A DNA stretch of 44,461 bases from VGCC01 sp044375955 (GCA_044375955.1 JBILLS010000014.1:1-44461); one strand, 5' to 3'. Shown: positions 1 through 7,786, counted from the first letter of the stretch. Notes: generated by a model not told the origin, from the letters alone. Made by a program: numbers and translations.

Positions 1-495
1 GACGCGGAACTCGATCTTGCCGCCCTTGATCTCCCCGACCGCCTTGGCGACGTCCATGGTGACCGTGCCGGTCTTGGGGTTGGGCATGAGGCCACGTGGA
101 CCGAGGACCTTGCCGAGTGTTCCGACCTTGCCCATGAGATCCGGGGTAGCGACCACGGCGTCGAAATCCGTCCAGCCACCCTTGACCTTCTCGAGCATGT
201 CGTCGGAGCCGACGTAGTCGGCGCCGGCGGCGCGTGCCTCCTCCGCCTTCTCGCCGTTGGCGAAGACCAGGACCCGTGCGGTCTTGCCTGTTCCGTGCGG
301 GAGGTTCACGGTGCCGCGCACCATCTGATCTGCCTTGCGCGGGTCGACACCCAGACGCATGGAGACCTCGACGGTCTGATCGAACTTGGTGCCGCCACCG
401 GTCTGTCGGACCAGGCGCACCGCCTCGAGCGGGCTGTACAACGCATCTGCGTCGATCTTCTCTACCGCTGCGCGGTAGGCCTTGCTGCGCTTCAT
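1..495 (-). CDS. rplA: 50S ribosomal protein L1 (3'-truncated by window edge)
   Basis: Large-subunit protein that forms the L1 stalk, binds 23S rRNA and helps release E-site tRNA; in many bacteria it also represses its own L11-L1 mRNA. The 165 visible residues start MKRSKAYRAAVEKID and include the L1 signature region around GPRGLMPNPKTGTV. The reading frame runs off the left edge, so roughly the last 70 residues of a usual L1 of about 230 are missing from view. The ATG at 495 has a good AAGGAG ribosome binding site 5 bases upstream. It follows rplK by 60 bases on the same strand, the standard rplK-rplA pair. Confidence 0.97.
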   Translation of the reverse strand, partial: MKRSKAYRAAVEKIDADALYSPLEAVRLVRQTGGGTKFDQTVEVSMRLGVDPRKADQMVRGTVNLPHGTGKTARVLVFANGEKAEEARAAGADYVGSDDMLEKVKGGWTDFDAVVATPDLMGKVGTLGKVLGPRGLMPNPKTGTVTMDVAKAVGEIKGGKIEFRV

Positions 496-555
496 ATCTG
501 CTCCTTATCGCAGGTTGTGGTGTGCGAGCCGCGCTGGCTCTCCCACGTGTGACAC

Positions 556-987
556 CTATGCGGTGACGGTGATACCCATTTGACGGGCGGTGCCCTCGAT
601 GATCTTCATCGCGGCCTCGACGTCGTTGGCGTTGAGGTCGGGCATCTTCGTTTCGGCAATCTGGCGCACCTGGGCCTTGGTGATGCTGCCGGCCTTGACG
701 GTGTGCGGGGTGCCGGAGCCCTTCTCGAGGCCGGCGGCCTTGAGGATGAGCTTGGCGGCGGGCGGGGTCTTCAGAACGAAGTCGAAACTCCGGTCCTCGT
801 ACACGGTGATCTCCACCGGGATGACCTGCCCACGCTGGTCCTCTGTGGCGGCGTTGTACGCCTTGCAGAAGTCCATGATGTTCACGCCGTGCTGGCCCAA
901 TGCGGGGCCCACCGGCGGAGCGGGGTTGGCCTGGCCAGCCTGGATCTGCAACTTGATCAGGCCGGTGACCTTCTTCTTCGGTGCCAT
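556..987 (-). CDS. rplK: 50S ribosomal protein L11
   Basis: Large-subunit protein of the GTPase-associated centre; it binds 23S rRNA with the L10-L12 stalk and is needed for RelA activation and thiopeptide action. The 143 residues are full length for the family. The N-terminus MAPKKKVTGLIKLQIQAGQA, the proline-rich PAPPVGPALGQHGVN segment and a C-terminal RNA-binding domain ending in RQMGITVTA are all typical. The ATG at 987 has a modest AAGGA site upstream. It lies between nusG and rplA in the conserved secE-nusG-rplK-rplA order. Confidence 0.98.
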   Translation of the reverse strand: MAPKKKVTGLIKLQIQAGQANPAPPVGPALGQHGVNIMDFCKAYNAATEDQRGQVIPVEITVYEDRSFDFVLKTPPAAKLILKAAGLEKGSGTPHTVKAGSITKAQVRQIAETKMPDLNANDVEAAMKIIEGTARQMGITVTA

Positions 988-1040
988 GGTGCGTCGGGTC
1001 CTTACTGTGGTGTGACCTGCCCGCGGCGCGGGCAGGGTTG

Positions 1041-1901
1041 CTAGTTCTTGACGATCTGGCCGAAGGCCAGCTCGACAGGAGTTTCGCGACCGAAGATCTC
1101 CACCAAGCCCGTGACCTTCTGGGCTTCGATGTTGATTTCGGAGATCGTGGCGTGAAGTGTGGCGAAGGGCCCATCCACGACGGTGACGGAGTCTCCGACG
1201 GTGAAGTCGATGGTGATGGGCGCAGCAGCAGCCGTTTCCCCCAAGGCGCCGGGAGCGGCACCCGCACCCGCGGGAGCAGCCTTCTTCTCCGGAGCCGGGG
1301 CGAGGATCGCGGTGACTTCATCGAGGGACAGCGGTGACGGCGAGTGGCCGTGGCCGACGAAACCGGTCACCCCGGGTGTGTGGCGCACAACGCCCCATGA
1401 CTCATCGGTCAGATCCATGCGCACGAGTACGTATCCGGGGAACTTGGTACGACGCACCTGCTTGCGTACACCGCCCTTGATCTCGGTGACCTCTTCCATC
1501 GGCACTTCGACCTGGAAGATGTAGTCCTCCATGTTGAGTGTCGACGTTCGCGCCTCGATGTTGCCTTTGACTTTGTTCTCGTATCCCGCGTAGGAGTGCA
1601 CGACGAACCAGTCACCGGGAGCAAGACGCATCTTCTCCTTGAACTCGGCGACCGGATCGACCTCCTCCACCTCGTCGACGACTTCCGCGGCGTCCTCAGC
1701 ATCGGCGGCGGCATCCGCGATCGCCTGGGCCTCGGCGACGACCTCGGCCTCGGCCTCCAGTTCGTTCACTGCGAAACCCTGGGCCGCCTGCTCGATGGAA
1801 TCGAGCACCGCATCCTCGGCCGACTGGGGCGCCGGTTGCTCAGCAACAGGCTCACCGGGCAGCGCGAAGGGATCGGTGATGCGATTCTCCTGCTCGGACA
1901 A
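1041..1901 (-). CDS. nusG: Transcription termination/antitermination factor NusG
   Basis: Elongation factor that binds RNA polymerase through its NGN domain and Rho or ribosomal protein S10 through its KOW domain. The NGN domain begins near residue 95 (PGDWFVVHSYAGYENKVK); the KOW domain is near residues 230-286 (VGDSVTVVDGPFATL). Before the NGN domain is an acidic, Ala/Glu-rich extension of about 90 residues, and an Ala/Pro-rich linker (about residues 201-228) separates the domains. Length is 286 aa against about 180 in E. coli. I chose TTG at 1901 because GAGGAG lies 6 bases upstream; the in-frame GTG at 1907 would overlap that site. Confidence 0.95.
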   Translation of the reverse strand: MSEQENRITDPFALPGEPVAEQPAPQSAEDAVLDSIEQAAQGFAVNELEAEAEVVAEAQAIADAAADAEDAAEVVDEVEEVDPVAEFKEKMRLAPGDWFVVHSYAGYENKVKGNIEARTSTLNMEDYIFQVEVPMEEVTEIKGGVRKQVRRTKFPGYVLVRMDLTDESWGVVRHTPGVTGFVGHGHSPSPLSLDEVTAILAPAPEKKAAPAGAGAAPGALGETAAAAPITIDFTVGDSVTVVDGPFATLHATISEINIEAQKVTGLVEIFGRETPVELAFGQIVKN

Positions 1902-1932
1902 GTTCACTCCTCGGTCGTGGGGAAGGTCGCCG

Positions 1933-2172
1933 TCATCCGAAGATGAACAGCACTCCCTGGGTGAAGACGTAGTCGTACGCGGCGATGATCCCGGCCATGA
2001 CCAGGACGAACACCAGGACGACGGTGGTGTAGGCGATCAGCTCCTTGCGCGTTGGCCAGATGACCTTGCGCAATTCGGCGACAACCTGGCGGATGAACAA
2101 AGCGATCCGCGCGAAGAATCCCTTCTCCGAGGAATCCGGGCGTGGTTGTGGGCGTGCCTCGACATCAGCCAC
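1933..2172 (-). CDS. secE: Preprotein translocase subunit SecE
   Basis: Essential subunit of the SecYEG channel that clamps SecY. The single-helix bacterial form is visible: the amphipathic segment with the conserved VAELRKVIWPTRKEL motif is followed by one membrane helix (TTVVLVFVLVMAGIIAAYDY). I prefer GTG at 2172 (79 aa) because GAGGAGG lies 8 bases upstream. The frame stays open to another GTG at 2217 (94 aa), but that start has no ribosome binding site and lies only 7 bases from the tRNA-Trp 3' end. It precedes nusG by 31 bases. The start is uncertain; the identity is not. Confidence 0.93.
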   Translation of the reverse strand: MADVEARPQPRPDSSEKGFFARIALFIRQVVAELRKVIWPTRKELIAYTTVVLVFVLVMAGIIAAYDYVFTQGVLFIFG

Positions 2173-2224
2173 CGTGCCCACCTCCTCGTACTTCGTCGCA
2201 GGTACTTCTTCGTTCACCGATCAG

Positions 2225-2297
2225 CAGGGCCGAAGGGACTTGAACCCCCAACCGCCGGTTTTGGAGACCGGTGCTCTACCAATTGAGCTACAGCCCT
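2225..2297 (-). tRNA. trpT: tRNA-Trp (CCA anticodon)
   Basis: A 73-base cloverleaf folds on the minus strand: acceptor AGGGCTG/CGGCCCT with G73, D-stem GCTC/GAGC, anticodon stem CCGGT/ACCGG around loop CTCCAAA (anticodon CCA), and T-loop TTCAAGT. The 3' CCA is not encoded. It sits directly upstream of secE, the position tRNA-Trp holds in many actinobacteria, so it probably shares a transcript with secE-nusG. Confidence 0.97.
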
Positions 2298-2390
2298 TCG
2301 AACGTCTGCCTGAGGGCAGGCTGACGCCCACGTGTACAGCCCCACGAGTGTACGGGCCTGAGCGGAAGCGACCACAGTCGGCTCCCCTGC

Positions 2391-2396
2391 CATGAT
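2391..2396 (+). promoter_or_regulatory. Probable -10 box of a leaderless aminotransferase mRNA
   Basis: CATGAT lies exactly six bases (GCAGTC) upstream of the ATG at 2403, and no Shine-Dalgarno sequence is present. The same spacing recurs at several other genes in the window. No convincing -35 is visible. This box is weaker than the TAnnnT examples because it begins with C. Confidence 0.45.
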
Positions 2397-2402
2397 GCAG
2401 TC

Positions 2403-3605
2403 ATGACCAGCCGCATCTCCCGCCGCATCGGATCCATCACGGAATCGGCCACCCTGGCCGTCGACGCCAAGGCCAAGGCCCTCGCCGCGGCCGGGCGGCC
2501 GGTGATCGGGTTCGGCGCCGGCGAGCCCGATTTCCCCACCCCCGCCTACATCGTGGAGGCGGCCGTGGCCGCCTGCCGTGAGGAGAAATGGCACCGCTAC
2601 ACCCCCGCCGGCGGTCTGCCCGCCCTCAAGGAAGCGATCGCGGCCAAGACGCTGCGGGACTCGGGGTGGGCGATCGACGCGTCCCAGGTTCTGGTCACCA
2701 ACGGGGGCAAGCAGGCCCTCTATAACGCATTCGCCGCACTCCTGGATCCCGGCGACGAAGTGATCCTGCCCGCCCCGTACTGGACCACTTACCCGGAGTC
2801 GATCCGTCTGGCCGGGGGCGTCCCGGTCGAGGTGATGACCGATGAGACCTCCGGCTACCGGGCCAGCGTCGCCCAGCTCGAGGCAGCCCGCACACCGCGC
2901 ACGAAGGCACTCGTCTTCGTCTCGCCCTCGAACCCGACCGGTGCGGTCTACTCGCCCGAGGAAGTGAAAGCCATCGGCGAGTGGGCCCTTGCCCATGGCG
3001 TGTGGGTGATCACCGACGAGATCTACGAGCATCTGGTCTACGGGGATGCGCGGTTCAGCTCGATGCCCGTTCTCGTACCCGACCTCGGCAATACCTGCGT
3101 CGTCATCAACGGTGTCGCCAAGACGTACGCGATGACCGGCTGGCGTGTGGGCTGGATGGCCGGACCCGCGGACGTCATCAAGGCGGCCACGAATCTGCAA
3201 TCGCACTCGACATCCAACGTCGCGAACGTGTCCCAGATCGCGGCACTCGCGGCGGTCAGCGGTGGACTCGAGGCCGTCGAGGAGATGAAGGTCGCCTTCG
3301 ATCGACGGAGGAAACTCATCGTCGACATGCTCAATGCGATTCCCGGAGTCGAGTGCCCGATGCCGGAGGGTGCGTTCTACGTTTACCCGTCGGTGAAGGG
3401 AGTCCTCGGCAAAGAGATCCGCGGGCAAGTCTCGACCGACTCCGCACAACTCGCCTCGCTCATCCTCGATGAGGCTGAGGTCGCTGTCGTGCCCGGTGAG
3501 GCATTCGGCACCCCCGGGTATCTCCGGCTGTCCTACGCCACCTCGGATGCGAACATCACAGAGGGCGTGCAACGCATGGGCGCATTGCTCGCCGAAGCCC
3601 ACTGA
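2403..3605 (+). CDS. PLP-dependent aspartate/aromatic-type aminotransferase
   Basis: Fold-type I class I/II aminotransferase of the AspC family; it moves an amino group between aspartate (or a related substrate such as prephenate) and 2-oxoglutarate. The 400 residues are full length. Visible landmarks are GAGEPDFPTP near residue 38, YTPAGG near 66, SNPTG at 176-180, the cofactor aspartate in TDEIYEH near 205, and the likely Schiff-base lysine K240 in AKTYAMTGWRVGW. A substrate-carboxylate Arg is expected in GYLRLSYA near the C-terminus. In actinobacteria such a gene commonly sits beside tRNA-Trp and secE. Aspartate versus prephenate specificity cannot be settled from sequence alone. Confidence 0.93.
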   Translation: MTSRISRRIGSITESATLAVDAKAKALAAAGRPVIGFGAGEPDFPTPAYIVEAAVAACREEKWHRYTPAGGLPALKEAIAAKTLRDSGWAIDASQVLVTNGGKQALYNAFAALLDPGDEVILPAPYWTTYPESIRLAGGVPVEVMTDETSGYRASVAQLEAARTPRTKALVFVSPSNPTGAVYSPEEVKAIGEWALAHGVWVITDEIYEHLVYGDARFSSMPVLVPDLGNTCVVINGVAKTYAMTGWRVGWMAGPADVIKAATNLQSHSTSNVANVSQIAALAAVSGGLEAVEEMKVAFDRRRKLIVDMLNAIPGVECPMPEGAFYVYPSVKGVLGKEIRGQVSTDSAQLASLILDEAEVAVVPGEAFGTPGYLRLSYATSDANITEGVQRMGALLAEAH

Positions 3606-3606
3606 T

Positions 3607-4629
3607 TCAGTCCGTCAGCGACACACCGATCAGGCGCGGCTCCGGCTGCAACTCGACCTTCCATCGCTCTCGAACTGCGGCACGTACGTGCCGGGCCAGC
3701 GCGAGAACGTCTGCCGAGGTGGCTCCTCCGGCATTGGTCAACGCGAGGACGTGTTTGGTGGACACGCGCGCGGGTGTCCCGAGGGAGAAACCGCGCGCGA
3801 TCCCTGCGTTCTCGATCAACCATGCCGCACTCACCTTGGTCCGTCCCGGTCCTGCCGGGAAGCGCGGACAGCCGGCAGGTAGGCGTGCGGCGTCCGCATC
3901 ACCAAGGGTCGGGTTGACGAAGAAGGAGCCGACGCTGACGCTGTCGGGATCGGTGGCATCGATGAGCATGCCCTTCGAGTGCCGCAGAGCGAGCACGGAC
4001 TTCCGGACCTGAGATCCGGGTACGCGTGATCCGACGGTCACGCCCAATGCCTGCGCCAGCTGCTCGTGTTCGACGACGACCACATCGGAGGCCGGCAGAG
4101 CGAATCGCACTTCCAGGATCACGAAGTCATCGGGCGCTTCCTTGAACGCGCTCCCGCGATAGGCGAATCGACACTCGGCGTTCGTGAGCCACCGCAGTGT
4201 TCGGTCACGTCGGTCCCAGACGTGCACCCCGTCGATGAACGATGCGACCTCGACCCCATAGGCGCCCACGTTCTGGATGGGGGTCGCCCCGACGGACCCT
4301 GGGATCCCGGAGAGCGGGGCGAGAGCGGATGCGCCCGACTCCATGCAGAAGGTGACGAAGTGATCCCAGTCCTCCCCCGCTGCTGCGATCACGATCGCGT
4401 GCTCCGCATGCGTTTCGATGACCATGCCGCGTGTCACGACATGGATCACCGAAAGGTCGTCCACGTCGTCACCGAAAACGACGTTGCTCCCCTCACCGAG
4501 GATGACAACGGGTTGACCGAGATCGTCGCATTCGGTCACCGCTTCGATGATCTCCTCGATGACATCGCCATCGATCACCACGCGCGGTTCGCCACCGACG
4601 CGCATCGTGGTGAGATCGGAGAGTCGCAT
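3607..4629 (-). CDS. murB: UDP-N-acetylmuramate dehydrogenase MurB
   Basis: FAD flavoprotein that reduces UDP-GlcNAc-enolpyruvate to UDP-MurNAc with NADPH, the second committed step of peptidoglycan synthesis, in the cytoplasm. Family marks are the N-terminal TTMRVGGEPRVVID, the FAD-binding region VILGEGSNVVFGDD and SGIPGSVGATPIQNVGAYG, YRGSAFKE, the catalytic serine region GSFFVNP, and the C-terminal EPRLIG with the expected acidic residue. The ATG at 4629 (340 aa) has GGGAGGA 7 bases upstream, better than the in-frame GTG at 4650. It ends one base from the convergent aminotransferase and follows the glycosyltransferase gene by 44 bases. Confidence 0.96.
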   Translation of the reverse strand: MRLSDLTTMRVGGEPRVVIDGDVIEEIIEAVTECDDLGQPVVILGEGSNVVFGDDVDDLSVIHVVTRGMVIETHAEHAIVIAAAGEDWDHFVTFCMESGASALAPLSGIPGSVGATPIQNVGAYGVEVASFIDGVHVWDRRDRTLRWLTNAECRFAYRGSAFKEAPDDFVILEVRFALPASDVVVVEHEQLAQALGVTVGSRVPGSQVRKSVLALRHSKGMLIDATDPDSVSVGSFFVNPTLGDADAARLPAGCPRFPAGPGRTKVSAAWLIENAGIARGFSLGTPARVSTKHVLALTNAGGATSADVLALARHVRAAVRERWKVELQPEPRLIGVSLTD

Positions 4630-4673
4630 GCGGGAATCCTCCCAGATCACACGCCGTCGATGCCTGAGCGCGG

Positions 4674-5441
4674 TCAGCGTGGAGCGAGGATGTCCATCCG
4701 CCCCTTGAAGCGGTCGAGCATTCGTCGATAGTTGCGCTGGGATTCCTGGTCGCGATATTCGGGATCGGAGTCGTAGTAGCCACGGTGACGCTCTTGGCGG
4801 ATCGGCAATTCACCCTCGGGGATCACGATCCGACCGCCCGCGTCGCGCAGCGCGAGGCACCACTCCATGTCCGCATTGCGATAGAAGCGCGCCTTGCGAT
4901 GCGGCGGCGTGACCCGCGCCGCATCGGTGCGCACGACCATGAGGTAGCCCATAGCAACGTCGACCTCGCCGGGTCCGGCACTGTCGAAGGAGTACCAGTC
5001 CTCGGTGTTCACGTTGGCCCCGCGCCATCCAGTCGCCACGACCATCGGGTCCTCGAGGGGTGCGAGGAGGTGCGGGAAGGCGTCGCCGGTGAGAACGGTG
5101 GCGGTGTCGAGCGGAGCGATGAATGGCGCATCGACAGTGGAGATGAGCGTCCGCATGGCCGGGCCCCAGCCCACGTCAGCGACGGTCCCCGCCACATGGA
5201 AGACGTGGACCCGATCCGGGTACTCGTCGGCGAGGGTGCGGGCGAGTCGACCTGCGCCCTCGACGTCCCCGCAGTCCAGGATCGCGACGCGGATGTCCTC
5301 GGAAGAGTGCTCGAGGACGGCGCGCACGGACGCATCGATGTCCGCGGGCCATCCCTCCGCGATCACAGCGACGACGCACGCCCCCTGCACACTGTCGCGA
5401 TGGGCGTGCTCCACACGCTGGAGATCCGGATGTATGTGCAT
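4674..5441 (-). CDS. Family 2-like glycosyltransferase
   Basis: Probable GT-A fold glycosyltransferase of 255 aa. Seen directly: an N-terminal nucleotide-binding type strand-helix (ACVVAVIAEGWPADIDAS), a central acidic segment (PFIAPLDTATVLTGDAF near residue 110) where a GT2 enzyme would hold its metal and nucleotide sugar, and a late RNADMEWCLALRDAGGRI motif that resembles the acceptor-side acidic motif of GT2 enzymes. No membrane helix is evident. Its ATG overlaps the stop of the upstream MaoC gene (TGATG), so the two are translationally coupled. Place before murB suggests a cell-envelope role. Donor and acceptor are unknown. Confidence 0.75.
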   Translation of the reverse strand: MHIHPDLQRVEHAHRDSVQGACVVAVIAEGWPADIDASVRAVLEHSSEDIRVAILDCGDVEGAGRLARTLADEYPDRVHVFHVAGTVADVGWGPAMRTLISTVDAPFIAPLDTATVLTGDAFPHLLAPLEDPMVVATGWRGANVNTEDWYSFDSAGPGEVDVAMGYLMVVRTDAARVTPPHRKARFYRNADMEWCLALRDAGGRIVIPEGELPIRQERHRGYYDSDPEYRDQESQRNYRRMLDRFKGRMDILAPR

Positions 5442-5866
5442 CAGGCGGGCAACCGAACGACGATCGTGGGCTTGCCCAACACCGTGGATCCGTCGAAAAC
5501 CACCTTCAACGTCACGGTGACCAGGTCCCCCTCGATCCCCGTCACGGATCCGGTGACCTCGATGGACGCACCAGCCTCGTCGTCGGGAACGACCACCGGA
5601 CGAGTGAACCGGCAGGAGTAGGACACGACACGACCTGGATCCCCCACCCACTCGGTCACGAGCCGGGAGGCTGCTCCCATGGTGAGCATCCCATGGGCGA
5701 TGACATTAGGCAGGCCCACCGAGGTCGCGACGCGCTCATTCCAATGGATGACGTTGAAGTCTCCCGAGGCGCCCGCGTAGCGAACAAGGTCCGCGCGAGT
5801 GATGTGGATGTTCACGGGAGGGAGTTCGTAGCCGACATGGACGGAAGCAAGGGCCGGAGCCGTCAT
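5441..5866 (-). CDS. MaoC-like (R)-3-hydroxyacyl dehydratase, HadB type
   Basis: Hot-dog fold hydratase of 141 aa. The hydratase-2 motif is clear: SGDFNVIHWNERVA near residues 34-47, with catalytic D36, N38 and H41, followed by GLPNVIAHGMLTMG. Proteins of this kind dehydrate (R)-3-hydroxyacyl thioesters and work as the catalytic half of a HadAB heterodimer. The ATG at 5866 overlaps the stop of the upstream partner (TGATG) and has GGAG nearby, so I chose it over the longer frame. In mycobacteria the matching pair serves mycolic acid FAS-II; nothing else here points to mycolates, so a general fatty-acyl role is more likely. Confidence 0.9.
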   Translation of the reverse strand: MTAPALASVHVGYELPPVNIHITRADLVRYAGASGDFNVIHWNERVATSVGLPNVIAHGMLTMGAASRLVTEWVGDPGRVVSYSCRFTRPVVVPDDEAGASIEVTGSVTGIEGDLVTVTLKVVFDGSTVLGKPTIVVRLPA

Positions 5867-6312
5867 CACTCCGCCCTCCGCGACACGAGCACGGAGTAGG
5901 TGGTGCACACGTGCTCACCGGCGACGGTGGTGATGTCACCCCGAGTAGTGAGGATGTCGTTACCCGCGGCCTCACGCACCGCGTGGATGGAGGCAGTGCA
6001 GACGAGTTCGTCACCGGCCACGATAGGTCGGGTGTACTCGAAGCTCTGCTCACCGTGGACGACCCGGGTGTAGTCCAACCCCAGCTCGGGATCGAATGCG
6101 GCCTGCCGGCCCGCCTCGAAGGAGATGATGATCGCGAATGTCGGTGGCGCGACGAGATCCGGGTAGCCGGCTGCTCGCGCAGCCGCGACGTCGGAGCTCA
6201 GGGGTGACGGCTCACCGACGGCACGCGCGAACTCACGAACCTTCTCCCGCCCGACTTGATACACGGGCGAGGGTGGGTACGTGCGCCCTACGAGGTCCGG
6301 GTTGATGGCCAC
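5866..6312 (-). CDS. MaoC-N dehydratase partner, HadA type (UPF0336-like)
   Basis: 148 aa hot-dog protein starting MAINPDLVGRTYPPSPVYQV, the usual start of the UPF0336/FAS1_DH_region family found beside rpmG in actinobacteria. It lacks the D-x-N-x-x-H catalytic motif of its neighbour. It carries the PPTFAIIISFEAG segment and VVHGEQSFEYTRPIVAGDEL, typical of the substrate-binding, non-catalytic half of a HadA/HadB pair. The GTG at 6312 has no strong ribosome binding site; rpmG ends 12 bases upstream, so it is probably read on the rpmG transcript. Partner choice is inferred from the one-base gene overlap. Confidence 0.9.
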   Translation of the reverse strand: MAINPDLVGRTYPPSPVYQVGREKVREFARAVGEPSPLSSDVAAARAAGYPDLVAPPTFAIIISFEAGRQAAFDPELGLDYTRVVHGEQSFEYTRPIVAGDELVCTASIHAVREAAGNDILTTRGDITTVAGEHVCTTYSVLVSRRAE

Positions 6313-6324
6313 GGTCGCTTCGGA

Positions 6325-6492
6325 CTAGCGAGTTTCCTTGTGCAGGGTGTGCTTGTTGCACTTAGGGCAGAACTTCTGCATCTCCAAGCGATCCGGGTCA
6401 TTCCGCCGGTTCTTCTTGGTGATGTAGTTCCGGTCCTTGCACTCCTCGCACGCCATGGTGATCTTCGGACGTACGTCGCTGGCCTTCGCCAT
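6325..6492 (-). CDS. rpmG: 50S ribosomal protein L33 (zinc-binding form)
   Basis: Small large-subunit protein of 55 aa. It carries two CxxC pairs (CEECKDRNY and CPKCNKH), so it is the zinc-binding C+ paralogue. The start ATG follows an AGAGGAG site. The frame is open far upstream into tRNA-Met, but that extension is not coding. The conserved order tRNA-Thr, tRNA-Met, rpmG, hadA, hadB supports the call. Confidence 0.98.
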   Translation of the reverse strand: MAKASDVRPKITMACEECKDRNYITKKNRRNDPDRLEMQKFCPKCNKHTLHKETR

Positions 6493-6539
6493 CGTCTCCT
6501 CTTTCCTTGTTGCAGTCTGGTGGCCCAGGGGCCGTCCCG

Positions 6540-6613
6540 TAGCGAGGGCCGGACTTGAACCGGCGACACAGCGATTATGAGCCGCTTGCTCTACCAAACT
6601 GAGCTACCCCGCC
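6540..6613 (-). tRNA. metT: tRNA-Met (CAT anticodon, elongator)
   Basis: A 74-base cloverleaf on the minus strand. Acceptor GGCGGGG pairs with CCTCGCT, including a G1-U72 wobble; discriminator is A. The anticodon loop is CTCATAA on stem AGCGG/TCGCT, and the T-loop is TTCAAGT. The anticodon stem lacks the three G-C pairs of initiator tRNA, so it is the elongator. CCA is not encoded. Confidence 0.95.
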
Positions 6614-6643
6614 GCGCACGACCGTTGGGCTCGGTCGTGATCG

Positions 6644-6715
6644 AGCCCCTTCCGGGAATCGGACCCGGTACCTCGCCCTTACCAAGGGAGCGCTCTGCCA
6701 ATGAGCTAAAGGGGC
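6644..6715 (-). tRNA. thrT: tRNA-Thr (GGT anticodon)
   Basis: A 72-base cloverleaf on the minus strand: acceptor GCCCCTT/AAGGGGC with U73, D-stem GCTC/GAGC, anticodon loop TTGGTAA and T-stem CCGGG/CCCGG. The anticodon stem CTCCC/GGGCG holds one U-C mismatch at pair 28-42. CCA is not encoded. It is 30 bases upstream of tRNA-Met on the same strand. Confidence 0.93.
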
Positions 6716-6785
6716 CGTGAGCCGCATAAGGGTACCCAAGCGACCGCGACGGGCGAAATCGGGCACCACCCGATTGACTAGACCC

Positions 6786-7715
6786 ATGAGCGCTCATCCA
6801 CGCTGGACGGAACAGGACATACCCGACCTCACTGGACGCCGCGTGATCGTCACCGGGGCCAACTCCGGCATCGGTGCCGAGACGGCCCGAGCTCTGGCGG
6901 AACATGGAGCGCAGGTCACTCTGGCCGTGCGTTCCGTCGCGAAGGGGCAGGCCACTGCCGCCGCGATCCGGGGCACGACCGAGGTGTGGGAGCTCGATCT
7001 GGCGAATCTGGCCTCGGTGCGCACGTTCGCGGCGGAGTGGTCCGGTGCGCACCCGTCGGGCCTCGACCTGCTGATCAACAACGCCGGGATCATGGCCATC
7101 CCGCGCACCCTGAGCGCGGATGGTTACGAGATGCAACTGGCCACCAACCACCTCGGACACTTCGCCCTCACCGGCCTCCTGCTCCCTGCCCTCGTCGCGA
7201 TCCCCAAGTCGCGCGTGGTCACCGTGTCCTCCAGCGCCCATCGGATGGTGCGCGGCATGAGTTTCAACGATCTGATGGGTGAACGCAAGTACGGTCGCTG
7301 GAACATCTACGGGCAGAGCAAATTGGCGAACCTACTGTTCACGCTAGAACTCCAACGTCGCCTCGATGCCGCAGGTATGGATGTCAAGGCGATGGCCGCC
7401 CATCCCGGTTACAGCAATACGAACCTGCAGCATGCAAGTCCCGCGATGCGAAACGCAGGTCTCGAGATGCGCATTACGAAGGTGATGAATTCACTCATGG
7501 GGCAATCCGCGCAGATGGGTGCGCTTCCCACACTCTTCGCCGCAACAGCACCGGGTCTTCCCGGTGACACCTACGTCGGGCCCGATGGTCCGGCCGAGAT
7601 CCGCGGCTACCCACGAGTCGTGGACCGCACATCGGCAGCGAAAGACCGTCAGGCCGCTGAGCGCCTGTGGTCGATCAGCGAGGAACTCACGGGAGTCCAC
7701 TACCCGTTCGCCTGA
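6786..7715 (+). CDS. Short-chain dehydrogenase/reductase (retinol dehydrogenase-like)
   Basis: NAD(P)-dependent oxidoreductase of 309 aa with a Rossmann fold. Seen: TGANSGIG at 23-30, NNAG at 98-101, the catalytic serine within SSSAH near 148-150, and YGQSK with Y175 and K179. Length and the TNHLGHFALTG segment fit the WW-oxidoreductase/retinol-dehydrogenase-like group that reduces varied carbonyls. Substrate is unknown. ATG at 6786 gives the conserved N-terminus; no ribosome binding site is visible, and the weak hexamer TTGACT six bases upstream would fit a leaderless start. It is divergent from the tRNA genes and stands alone. Confidence 0.9.
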   Translation: MSAHPRWTEQDIPDLTGRRVIVTGANSGIGAETARALAEHGAQVTLAVRSVAKGQATAAAIRGTTEVWELDLANLASVRTFAAEWSGAHPSGLDLLINNAGIMAIPRTLSADGYEMQLATNHLGHFALTGLLLPALVAIPKSRVVTVSSSAHRMVRGMSFNDLMGERKYGRWNIYGQSKLANLLFTLELQRRLDAAGMDVKAMAAHPGYSNTNLQHASPAMRNAGLEMRITKVMNSLMGQSAQMGALPTLFAATAPGLPGDTYVGPDGPAEIRGYPRVVDRTSAAKDRQAAERLWSISEELTGVHYPFA

Positions 7716-7786
7716 TCGGCGCGCCTGCCCCGCGGAGTCCCTCCCGTCCCTTCACACTGATCCCACACACTCGGGAGGGAGTCGGC

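Noticed and set aside
2214..3602. A 462-codon open frame on the minus strand
   Set aside because: Antisense to the clear aminotransferase gene and running through tRNA-Trp; composition is a high-GC shadow.
5441..6312. Taking the HadA/HadB-like pair as evidence for mycolic acids
   Set aside because: The pair is widespread next to rpmG in actinobacteria that lack mycolates, no third hadC gene follows, and no other mycolate gene is seen.
6493..6539. A short GC-rich hairpin (GGCCC/GGGCC) between tRNA-Met and rpmG
   Set aside because: Only five base pairs with a two-base gap; too weak to call a terminator, and it probably lies within a tRNA-rpmG transcript.
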